From contig CAJPUK010000012.1 in the NCBI GenBank assembly GCA_905373785.1, forward strand, positions 1-24,944: a DNA stretch of 24,944 bases, written 5' to 3'. The notes under the pieces were generated by a model. That model saw only the letters and a program-made list of their open reading frames with translations, had not been told where the DNA came from and made no database searches. The position numbers and the translations under genes were made by a program. Shown in pieces: positions 15,182-21,620 of this stretch. Source of the DNA: an uncultured Johnsonella sp. (GTDB lineage: Bacteria > Bacillota > Clostridia > Lachnospirales > Lachnospiraceae). Within the stretch, counting starts at the first letter, position 1, and each line of letters opens with the position of its first letter.

Positions 15182-16024
15182 ATGGACAATTCATATGGGC
15201 TTTTGAAAGTTCAAAAAGCCAATTTAATATTGCTTGAAGAGATTGACAGGATTTGTAGAAAACATAATATTTCATATATGCTTGATGCCGGCACCTTGCT
15301 TGGGGCTATAAGGCACGGCGGTTTTATACCATGGGATGATGATGCCGATATAGCTATGAGAAGACAGGACTGGGAAGTATTTAGACGTGTTGCGAGGATG
15401 GAGTTAAGAGAGGATTTTATCTTGCTTACTCCGCAGGATCTAAGTCAGAATAATAAGTTTTATGACTTTACTCCAAGATTCATATATAACAAAAGTATAA
15501 GGAGAAAAGCAGGCAAGGAAGATGAGTATTATGGCGGTAAACTTAATCATCTTTGGGTGGATATATTTATACTTGATAATCTTCCGAATGCAAAGCTCAG
15601 CAAAAAGCTTGTACTTAGCTTACAAAAGCTTATATATCTTTTGTCTATGGGACACAGGTATAAACTGGATTATAAGAAATACAGCCTATTGCAGAAGATC
15701 TGCATATTTATCATAAGTAATATAGGAAAAGTTATACCTATGAAAACTCTGTACAAGCTGCAAAATAATCTTTCAAAGGCTTTTAATAAAAAGAATGTGA
15801 AGAAGGTGTATTACAGCAACTATCAACCTGATTATATAGATATAAGTTTAGATAAAAGCTGTGTTGAAAAAACTACCTATATACAGTTTGAAGACAGTAA
15901 ACTTTCCATACCTGAATCCTATGAGGAAATATTAAGAACCGTATACGGCGATTATATGAAACTTCCTCCCAAGTCTCAAAGAGTGGCTACTCACGGAAGT
16001 TTTGACATAGAAGTGTATGGCTAA
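15182..16024 (+). CDS. LicD family transferase (280 aa)
   Basis: MLDAGTLLGAIRHGGFIPWDDDADIAM (split: GTLLGAIRHGG at about 37-47, then WDDDADIAM) is the LicD signature, with the acidic residues expected of a nucleotidyltransferase-like metal site. The C-terminus YGDYMKLPPKSQR...H also fits the family. LicD enzymes attach phosphocholine, or other phospho-substituents, from a CDP-activated donor to surface polysaccharides or teichoic acids. No licA, licB or licC choline genes are seen here, so the donor is open. The upstream ribosome-binding site is weak (GTGGAAAG), and the gene is 23 nt after rfbH, so it is probably co-transcribed. Partial repeat copy 3 follows the stop codon. Confidence 0.88.
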   Translation: MDNSYGLLKVQKANLILLEEIDRICRKHNISYMLDAGTLLGAIRHGGFIPWDDDADIAMRRQDWEVFRRVARMELREDFILLTPQDLSQNNKFYDFTPRFIYNKSIRRKAGKEDEYYGGKLNHLWVDIFILDNLPNAKLSKKLVLSLQKLIYLLSMGHRYKLDYKKYSLLQKICIFIISNIGKVIPMKTLYKLQNNLSKAFNKKNVKKVYYSNYQPDYIDISLDKSCVEKTTYIQFEDSKLSIPESYEEILRTVYGDYMKLPPKSQRVATHGSFDIEVYG

Positions 16025-16039
16025 TTTGAGTAAATGTAA

Positions 16040-16067
16040 GTTACAGTTCAGGTAGTTTATCCTGCCG
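16040..16067 (+). repeat. Dispersed palindromic repeat, partial copy 3
   Basis: GTTACAGTTCAGGTAGTT (16040-16057) matches the minus strand of copy 1 at 13684-13667 in 17 of 18 positions. CCTGCCGG follows (16061-16068). The TTCATCTTCGTC arm is missing, so this looks like a decayed or rearranged copy. It begins 16 nt after the licD stop. Confidence 0.6.
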
Positions 16068-16161
16068 GTATATCTATGGTTGTTATCTCTGCTACAGCCT
16101 TTTGGCAATAAGCAGCTTACCGGGTTTTGTAAATGTAATAGTAACATAAAATAAAAAATAT

Positions 16162-16202
16162 TTATCTAAGGAAATACATTTTTTGTGTACTTCCTTAGAT
16201 AA
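16162..16202. terminator. Long hairpin between licD and the XRE gene
   Basis: TTATCTAAGGAAATACA (16162-16178) pairs with 16186-16202, 17 bp with one A-C mismatch and a 7-nt T-rich loop. On the plus strand no T-run follows; on the minus strand ATATTTTTTATTTT does. So it looks like a leftward terminator or a regulatory palindrome rather than a clean terminator for licD. It lies 52 nt before the XRE start. Confidence 0.4.
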
Positions 16203-16253
16203 CAAAAGTATTAAAAAAGTAAAGTGGCTTTATGTCTTTAGAGGAGGTCTGTT

Positions 16254-16475
16254 ATGGAGCTGTATGAGGCATTGTCCACAAGGATAATTATACTTTGCAA
16301 TAAGCAAGATTTGACTTTATATAAACTTTCAAAGTTGACCGGTATACCGAAAACTACACTTAAGGACATAGTTAGCGGTAAGATTAAAAATACTTGTATG
16401 AATAAAATTGAAAAAATTTCCAAGGCATTGAATTTGAGTATGAGAGATTTTTTTGATTCTGATATTTTTGATTAA
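16254..16475 (+). CDS. Small XRE (Cro/CI-like) transcriptional regulator (73 aa)
   Basis: The whole protein is one helix-turn-helix domain. DLTLYKLSKLTGIPKTTLKDIVSGK (about residues 19-43, shown in the two parts DLTLYKLSKLTGI and PKTTLKDIVSGK) is the HTH, and KIEKISKALNLSMRDFFD is the following helix pair typical of XRE proteins. There is no ligand-binding or protease domain. It has a strong GAGGAGG ribosome-binding site. Single-domain XRE proteins often control their own operon or a neighbour. Its targets are unknown; the hairpin at 16162-16202 and the palindrome at 16818-16829 are candidate sites nearby. It stands alone with long AT-rich spacers on both sides. Confidence 0.85.
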   Translation: MELYEALSTRIIILCNKQDLTLYKLSKLTGIPKTTLKDIVSGKIKNTCMNKIEKISKALNLSMRDFFDSDIFD

Positions 16476-16779
16476 GTTATTTTCATATAGATATATTTCA
16501 ATTAAATATAAGCTTATATTTTGCTAAAGCCTGAATGTAAGTGCAGCTGCCTTGTCATAAATATTTAGCTTATATATTGGTTTTTCTGATAAGTCTTTGA
16601 TACATAATTAAGCGTAAAACAACCTTGATTATGCCGTCTTTATTTACATATCATAAATAAAAACATAAGCCGCTTACTTTTTTAATATTTTTGATTATGT
16701 GCTTAAAAAACAAAATTTGACTTTTTATTTTTTTCTATCTTAAATATATGTAAAGATTTTAATATTTACAATAAAGTAC
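16476..16779. other. AT-rich spacer without a recognisable gene
   Basis: There is no credible reading frame and no strong hairpin with a T-run. The composition is mostly A and T, with scattered oligo-A/T tracts. Nothing beyond the promoter region of the next gene is seen. Confidence 0.5.
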
Positions 16780-16808
16780 TGTAAAAATATTGAGAATTGA
16801 ATTATAAT
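16780..16808 (+). promoter_or_regulatory. Probable promoter of the lipoprotein-MBL gene pair
   Basis: A perfect TATAAT is present at 16803-16808, with a weak -35 TGTAAA (16780-16785) 17 nt upstream. The start point would be near 16815. Confidence 0.45.
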
Positions 16809-16817
16809 AACCTGATA

Positions 16818-16829
16818 GGCAAATTTGCC
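16818..16829. promoter_or_regulatory. 12-bp palindrome at the transcription start, operator candidate
   Basis: GGCAAATTTGCC is a perfect palindrome, about 10 bp after the -10 and 15 bp before the ribosome-binding site of the lipoprotein gene. Such a position would suit a repressor site. Confidence 0.4.
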
Positions 16830-16855
16830 CAAACAATTTGATTAGGAGAGGTATG

Positions 16856-17431
16856 ATGAAAAAGAGTATAAGATATATGCTAACCATAGGTCTTGTTATG
16901 GGGATGTCAGCGCTGCTTGCTGCATGTGGTGAAAGGAAGATAGTGGCTCCTGAAAATGAACAGCCATATACAGAAATAACAGAGGGTATACAGATAGACT
17001 GGGATCAGGTAAACTATGACTTTACTTATGCAATAGATGAGGCTTATCCTGAAATCAGCAGTTATATTGACTTTGAGGTTATAGAAGATAAGAAAACCAT
17101 AAGACTTATATGGCCTCTTAAAAACACGGCTACACAACTTGATGCAATAAATAACGGTGCAGGCTATATAAAGATGTTCAACGATATTGTTGCCACACAG
17201 GATTTTTCAATAGCGAAGTCAAGTGAAAACTATTATGGAGGACTATGGGACAGGTATACCTTGCAACTGGAGATATTTAAGGAAGAAGACCTTCTGTTCC
17301 CTGAAAAATACTATGTAAATCAGGAAATAGATCCGGGTTCCAACGCTCCCGTACTTCCGCAAATTATAAGCGATGTCGATGAAACGGCAAGTATAGACTC
17401 TACCATAGAACCTGTGCAACAATCCGAGTAG
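16856..17431 (+). CDS. Predicted lipoprotein of unknown function (191 aa)
   Basis: The N-terminus MKKSIRYMLTIGLVMGMS followed by ALLAAC is a lipoprotein signal, with Cys24 as the lipidated residue. The mature protein should sit on the outer face of the membrane. The body (IQIDWDQVNYDFTYAID, KTIRLIWPLKN, DRYTLQLEIF) reads like a small mixed alpha/beta domain with an acidic, Ser/Thr-rich tail. No family was recognised. ATG 16853 and ATG 16856 are adjacent; the second is preferred because AGGAG then lies 7 nt upstream. The gene is 35 nt before the exported MBL-fold gene, and the two are probably one operon, so a joint role at the cell surface is plausible. Confidence 0.75.
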   Translation: MKKSIRYMLTIGLVMGMSALLAACGERKIVAPENEQPYTEITEGIQIDWDQVNYDFTYAIDEAYPEISSYIDFEVIEDKKTIRLIWPLKNTATQLDAINNGAGYIKMFNDIVATQDFSIAKSSENYYGGLWDRYTLQLEIFKEEDLLFPEKYYVNQEIDPGSNAPVLPQIISDVDETASIDSTIEPVQQSE

Positions 17432-17466
17432 AAAAGCTTTATTTACTATTTAAATTAGGAGTATTC

Positions 17467-18402
17467 ATGAAGAATTTACGAAAAATAACAGCAATAATAT
17501 TATGTATAATTTTAAGCAGTTTTGCTTTTATAAATACGGATGCAAAGATAAAGCCGCAACCGAGTGCAAAGGGTCCGGGAACATCTGTATTTAACGGGCA
17601 GGAAATACTCATGCTTGCCAACCAAAGCGAAAGTCAGATGATGAGCTATATAATAACTACAAAGAACAAGAAATTAATAGTTGTTGACGGAGGTCTTGAT
17701 CTTGATGCGGAGCATTTAAGACAGGCTATAATTGCAAGAGGCGGTAAGGTATCCGCCTGGTTTATCTCACATCCGCACAGTGACCATGTAGGTGCCCTGG
17801 TAAAACTTATTAATGACGGTTTGCAGGAGATAAGTATAGATGCGGTGTATTATAATTTTGTTGATGATGATTGGTATAAGAGAAATGAAGCTTACAGAGC
17901 CGATATGGTAATAAAAGCAAAAGAAGCCTTTAATAAACTTGGGGCTGAGAAGTTGCACGGAAATATAAAAACGGGTGATCTTATACAGGTGGATGATGTT
18001 AAGATCCATGTCTTAAATGATCCGTATTTATTTACAGTAAATTCTATCAATAACTCTTCTGTGGCTCTCAGAATGGAAATAGGTTCAAAGAGAGTATTAT
18101 TTTTAGGCGACATGGGACCTGAGGCAGGTGCTGCACTCTTAAAGGACGTCGGAGCTGCCGGACTCAAGGCTGACATAGTGCAGATGGCACATCACGGACA
18201 GTATGGTGTGGAAAAGAATGTATACGAGGCTATACGTCCGAGTATTTGTATGTGGAATTCTCCGGCATGGCTGTATGATAATGATAACGGTGGCGGTATA
18301 GGAAGCGGTAAATGGTTGACTCTACAGGTAAGGGCGTGGATGGATGAGCTTGGTGTTACAAAACATTTTGTTATAAAGGACGGCGATCAGTTGATAAAGT
18401 AA
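17467..18402 (+). CDS. Exported metallo-beta-lactamase-fold hydrolase (311 aa)
   Basis: Residues 1-26 are a signal peptide (basic MKNLRK, hydrophobic IILCIILSSFAFI, then TDAK). The metal site is clear: HPHSDH (102-107) is the HxHxDH motif, VVDGG precedes it, LFLGDMGPEAG supplies the bridging Asp, and QMAHHGQYG supplies the later His. The order resembles the MBL domain of ComEC and related extracellular hydrolases. It should bind two metal ions, probably zinc, and cleave a phosphodiester or ester outside the cell. The substrate is not known. The best-known exported MBL enzyme of an envelope system, pneumococcal phosphorylcholine esterase, also has this fold, but no specific similarity can be claimed. 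AGGAG precedes ATG 17467. Confidence 0.85.
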   Translation: MKNLRKITAIILCIILSSFAFINTDAKIKPQPSAKGPGTSVFNGQEILMLANQSESQMMSYIITTKNKKLIVVDGGLDLDAEHLRQAIIARGGKVSAWFISHPHSDHVGALVKLINDGLQEISIDAVYYNFVDDDWYKRNEAYRADMVIKAKEAFNKLGAEKLHGNIKTGDLIQVDDVKIHVLNDPYLFTVNSINNSSVALRMEIGSKRVLFLGDMGPEAGAALLKDVGAAGLKADIVQMAHHGQYGVEKNVYEAIRPSICMWNSPAWLYDNDNGGGIGSGKWLTLQVRAWMDELGVTKHFVIKDGDQLIK

Positions 18403-18463
18403 TTTAAATATTGAGACTGATCAAAATACAGTTAAATGACTTTAAGATAAATATGTCATTAAA

Positions 18464-18576
18464 ATAATAAGGGGCTGTTGCATTTTAAGATTTGTGCAAA
18501 AGATATATGATGGCATTTGGCTGAAATGTCATTACATCTTGTATATAATCTCTATTCTGCAACAGCCCCTTATTAT
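18464..18576. mobile_element. Hairpin MITE with 19-bp terminal inverted repeats
   Basis: ATAATAAGGGGCTGTTGCA (18464-18482) is exactly inverted at 18558-18576. The 75-nt interior also folds back (around ATGATGGCATTT/AAATGTCATTACAT). The GGGGCTGTTGCA end resembles insertion-sequence termini I know from clostridial and other Firmicute genomes. There is no coding sequence, so any transposition would depend on a transposase elsewhere. Confidence 0.65.
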
Positions 18577-18610
18577 ATAAATACTGTTAAAGTATCGTTT
18601 AAAGGGAGGA

Positions 18611-18636
18611 GAGCCGGCAACTACTGTTACCGGCTC
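18611..18636. terminator. GC-rich hairpin, possible terminator without T-run
   Basis: GAGCCGGCAAC (18611-18621) pairs with GTTACCGGCTC (18626-18636) with one mismatch and a 4-nt loop. It is the most GC-rich spot of the intergenic region. No T-tract follows on either strand, so it is not a standard intrinsic terminator. Confidence 0.35.
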
Positions 18637-18726
18637 AAGTATTATGAAAAAAATCTTGTAAGCTATTGTCTAGATAAGAGTTTTTCGAACTAGCTCTCAT
18701 CTATGTGTAAAGTATATCCAATAAAT

Positions 18727-18755
18727 TTGTCAATAGTTTGTGCTTTGTGTAAAAG
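18727..18755 (+). promoter_or_regulatory. Possible promoter of nudC
   Basis: TTGTCA (18727-18732), a 17-nt spacer and TAAAAG (18750-18755) are present. The -10 is imperfect. The position, about 45 nt before the chosen start codon, is right. Confidence 0.35.
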
Positions 18756-18805
18756 GTTTTTGAATTGAATATGAATAATATATGAATGAAACAAAAGGAG
18801 TCGGT

Positions 18806-19675
18806 ATGTTACATGAGATACAACCCAGGGTTTATCATCCTGAATATATAAATAAAAAGGCAGGCTTATCAGATTATGCACTGTGCTATAGAGTCAATGC
18901 TATCTTATTTATAAAAGATAAAAAAAGCAAAACTTTAAGAATTCCGTCTTACAGGGAGCTGAAAAAAGATTTTCCGGATACTTATAACGATATGTATAAG
19001 TCATCAATATATCTGTGTGCTGTGGATAAGGAGGAATTTTTTATTCTAAATAAGGAAGAATTTCCTTTTGACTATGAAGATGAAGAAAAATGTTATAGCT
19101 TTGAGGAGTCTATTTCATTTAGAACTTTCAGCCCTTCTTACATGGCTTTTGTAGGAGTTACCGGAAATCATGTATATAAATGGCTTAAATCAAGAGTGTA
19201 CTGCGGTTGTTGCGGAACTAAAAATAAGTTATCCGAGCGTGAAAGAGCTATGGTATGCCCCAAGTGTAAAAATACGGAATACCCCAAGATATCTCCGGCT
19301 ATAATAGTTGCAGTAAGAGATAAGGATAAACTACTCCTGGTAAAGCCGTTAAACAGTACATATAAATTCTATGCGCTGGTGGCAGGTTTTATAGAAATAG
19401 GTGAGACGGCTGAAGATGCGGTAAGAAGGGAGTGTATGGAAGAAGTAGGTATAAAAATAAAGAATATACTTCCTTACAAATCACAACCCTGGGGTTTTTC
19501 AGGAAGTCTTATGCTGGGATTTACAGCAGATTTGGACGGCAGCAGTGAGCTGAAACTTCAGGAAGAAGAGATCGGTGAGGCTGTGTGGTTTGAAAGAAGT
19601 GAGGTACCGGTCCCCCCGGGTGATATAAGTGTGGGTCAGGAAATGATAAGGAGTTTTAAAGAAGGAATTATATAG
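18806..19675 (+). CDS. nudC: NADH pyrophosphatase, Nudix family (289 aa)
   Basis: NudC hydrolyses NAD(H) to AMP and nicotinamide mononucleotide, and in some bacteria removes NAD caps from RNA. Three marks identify it. First, a zinc ribbon of CGCCG (C133, C136) and CPKC (C151, C154). Second, the Nudix box G-x5-E-x7-RE-x2-EE-x-G at residues 194-215. Third, SQPWGFSGSLMLGF directly after it, matching the SQPWPFPxS motif of NADH pyrophosphatases except that the first Pro and second Pro are replaced by Gly and Ser. The frame is open from ATG 18782, but AAAGGAG ends 5 nt before ATG 18806, giving MLHEIQPRV. It is flanked by long spacers and appears monocistronic. Cytoplasmic housekeeping function. 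Confidence 0.9.
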   Translation: MLHEIQPRVYHPEYINKKAGLSDYALCYRVNAILFIKDKKSKTLRIPSYRELKKDFPDTYNDMYKSSIYLCAVDKEEFFILNKEEFPFDYEDEEKCYSFEESISFRTFSPSYMAFVGVTGNHVYKWLKSRVYCGCCGTKNKLSERERAMVCPKCKNTEYPKISPAIIVAVRDKDKLLLVKPLNSTYKFYALVAGFIEIGETAEDAVRRECMEEVGIKIKNILPYKSQPWGFSGSLMLGFTADLDGSSELKLQEEEIGEAVWFERSEVPVPPGDISVGQEMIRSFKEGII

Positions 19676-20045
19676 CGGCACTGCCCTGTTTAAAAAATTT
19701 ATTCGGACAATCTGCCTTTGCCCTGATTGTACATCAAAAAAACATTCAGCACTTTGCTTAAGTTTTGTGTGAAAGATACAATAGTTTGATTAACTTATAA
19801 CGTAAGTAATTTTAAAGATGTAATAAAATTAAAAAAGTGGTAGAATATAGCAAGTAGATTTTGCCGATGAATCGTTCGCAAAATAAGTATGGCAAAAAAT
19901 TTAATATTTTTTGAGTGTGTACATCAAAAACATAGGTGCAATGTGTGCTGCACTAAAGGTTTTGGAGAGTACAATCAGAAAAAGCGGCAAGTTATTTGCT
20001 GTGTTTATTAACATATGATGTGTCGGAATAAATAAGGAGAGATAT
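19676..20045. other. Intergenic region with a direct repeat and possible promoter of the deacetylase gene
   Basis: TGTACATCAAAAA occurs at 19728-19740 and again at 19918-19930, each followed within a few bases by ACAT or CAT. TGGTAGAAT (19838-19846) is an extended -10 without a clear -35, and would give a leader of about 190 nt for the deacetylase gene. In that leader TTTTGCC (from about 19859) can pair with GGCAAAA near 19891. No known riboswitch was recognised, and no gene is seen. Confidence 0.4.
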
Positions 20046-21254
20046 ATGAAACACGCTGTATTTTTAAAAAAGGGTGTTATAGGTAGTGTGTTGCCTTTTT
20101 TAAGGTTAATATGCGTATATGTGCTGCTTGTATGTGCATTGTTTTGTTTGTCCGAAGTGAAGGCTTATGCAGCCACAGGATTTAGAATTACATTTACTGC
20201 TCATATGCAAGGTAAGGGCTATACCGACTGGGTGGGAGATGATACCAACTTGTCCCAAGAAGGCTCATATCCTACAGCACTTAAGGCTATAGTATACAAC
20301 CTACCCAAGGGAGTAAAAGGTTCGGTAAGATATCAGGCTTCCTATGACGGAAGTACATGGTCAAACTGGGCTGTGGACGGTGAACTTATGGGAGATATTG
20401 CTTCCAATAAGAAGTTCAAAGCTCTAAAGCTTGAGCTTCAGGGAGATATAACGGCAACCTATGATGTTTATTTTAAGATTTTATCCAAGGGCGAATGGAG
20501 CAAGTGGTATAAGGACGGAGAGGCGGCTGTTGCTGCCGATTATATAGACGGTATCAACTTATCTGTAAGGGCCAAAGGAAAGCCTGAGCCGGGTGAGAAG
20601 ATGGACTTAAGTGATGTGGATGTATCAGGTATAGATCCTTCAAAGCCGATGGTAGCACTTACTTTTGATGACGGACCCAATGCAGAGGCTACAAACAGAA
20701 TCCTTGATTCCCTGGAGGCTGTAGGCGGCAAGGCGACATTTTTCGTAGTAGGTACAAGGATTACAGGCAAGAACTTGGACGCACTTAAGAGGGCGGCATC
20801 AAGCGGTATGGAGATAGGTAACCATACCTATGCCCATGCTTACCTTACAAAGCAGACCAAGGAAGAAAGACTTCAGGCTATGAAGAAAGTTAATGATATT
20901 GTCTTTGAGAACACAGGACAAAAGGTCAGGAATTTCAGACCTCCGGGTGGGCTGTACAATGACGAGATCTTAGGTGAAATAGAGTCTTTTGATATGGCAG
21001 TTGCCTTGTGGGCTATAGATACCCTGGATTGGAAGCATAAAAACCCTGAAAAGACCACTACCAGTATTTTGGACAGTGTTAAGGACGGAGATATAGTTCT
21101 TATGCATGATTTATTTGTACCTACAGCTACAGCAGCGGAGAAGGTTATACCGGAGCTTCACAAAAGAGGATTTCAACTTGTAACGGTGTCTCAGCTTGCA
21201 AAACTTAGGGGCGGACTGGAGACCGGAAAGGTGTATTCTTCTTTTAGGAAGTAG
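20046..21254 (+). CDS. Secreted polysaccharide deacetylase with ChW repeats (402 aa)
   Basis: An N-terminal signal sequence (hydrophobic residues 12-42) ends near AYAAT. Residues 45-175 are two to three clostridial hydrophobic-W repeats (GYTDWVGDDTNL, WSNWAVDGELMG, WSKWYKDGE), thought to mediate cell-surface attachment. Residues 200-395 are a NodB domain. TFDDGP (206-211) gives the catalytic Asp pair. H260 and H264 in GNHTYAH are metal ligands. RPPGG (298-302), DTLDW (325-329) and LMHD (352-355) complete the five NodB motifs. All catalytic residues are present, so it should remove acetyl groups from GlcNAc of peptidoglycan or of a wall polysaccharide outside the cell. GGAGAG precedes ATG 20046. 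Palindromic repeat copy 2 and a terminator follow. Confidence 0.92.
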   Translation: MKHAVFLKKGVIGSVLPFLRLICVYVLLVCALFCLSEVKAYAATGFRITFTAHMQGKGYTDWVGDDTNLSQEGSYPTALKAIVYNLPKGVKGSVRYQASYDGSTWSNWAVDGELMGDIASNKKFKALKLELQGDITATYDVYFKILSKGEWSKWYKDGEAAVAADYIDGINLSVRAKGKPEPGEKMDLSDVDVSGIDPSKPMVALTFDDGPNAEATNRILDSLEAVGGKATFFVVGTRITGKNLDALKRAASSGMEIGNHTYAHAYLTKQTKEERLQAMKKVNDIVFENTGQKVRNFRPPGGLYNDEILGEIESFDMAVALWAIDTLDWKHKNPEKTTTSILDSVKDGDIVLMHDLFVPTATAAEKVIPELHKRGFQLVTVSQLAKLRGGLETGKVYSSFRK

Positions 21255-21270
21255 GACAGCGCCGACATTT

Positions 21271-21345
21271 GTATTCATTTGACTTATATAGCAGTTAAAC
21301 ATTTTTAGTTTTTGACGAATATGAATTACCCGGTAAAACTGTAAT
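21271..21345 (-). repeat. Dispersed palindromic repeat, copy 2
   Basis: On the plus strand GTATTCATTTGAC (21271-21283) is an imperfect inverse of GACGAATATGAAT (21314-21326), around an AT-rich centre. On the minus strand TTACAGTT, an 8-nt variable part, then TTCATATTCGTC have the same spacing as in copy 1 (13592-13684). It starts 17 nt after the deacetylase stop codon and precedes the terminator. Confidence 0.6.
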
Positions 21346-21385
21346 ACTTAAAATGTGTTATAGTATAATGTGTGTAAGTAATCAT

Positions 21386-21421
21386 AAAAAGCGTTGCGGG
21401 CTGTGCCGGCAGCGCTTTTTT
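21386..21421 (+). terminator. Rho-independent terminator of the deacetylase gene
   Basis: AAAAAGCGTTGC (21386-21397) pairs with GCAGCGCTTTTTT (21409-21421) with one T-G pair. The GC core is flanked by A5 and T6 runs. The A5/T6 symmetry means it could work in both directions. Confidence 0.88.
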
Positions 21422-21467
21422 AATACCCCTGTTCTGCCTGCACTGACTTTAGTACATATATACTGTA

Positions 21468-21496
21468 TTGACAGAGGTTTTCATAAACATTAAAAT
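21468..21496 (+). promoter_or_regulatory. Strong sigma-A promoter of the large surface protein
   Basis: A perfect TTGACA (21468-21473), a 17-nt spacer and TAAAAT (21491-21496) are present. Transcription should start near 21503, leaving a leader of about 118 nt before ATG 21621. Confidence 0.8.
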
Positions 21497-21506
21497 TTAA
21501 AAGTTA

Positions 21507-21560
21507 AGTTAATTAGGTAATGCTAACTGCACACAAGAGTTAGGAGAGACTAACTTTTTG
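21507..21560 (+). promoter_or_regulatory. Leader with mutually exclusive short hairpins (attenuator or operator candidate)
   Basis: GCTAAC (21522-21527), AGTTAG (21538-21543) and CTAACT (21550-21555) can pair in two alternative ways. The second pairing is followed by TTTTGTTTTT, like a weak intrinsic terminator. The same bases, GTTAGGAGAGACTAAC (21539-21554), also match the GTTAGG-N4-CCTWAC operator pattern at 1956 and 2072 with one change. The stem is only 6 bp and AT-rich, so the call is tentative. Confidence 0.35.
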
Positions 21561-21620
21561 TTTTTGCATAAAGTAGTCTTTTTCTATAAATTATTATATT
21601 TTTCAGGAGGTTTTTTACAG

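Noticed and set aside
19853..20045. Riboswitch in the leader of the deacetylase gene
   Set aside because: Small hairpins can be drawn, but no known riboswitch core was recognised and there is no terminator before the start codon.
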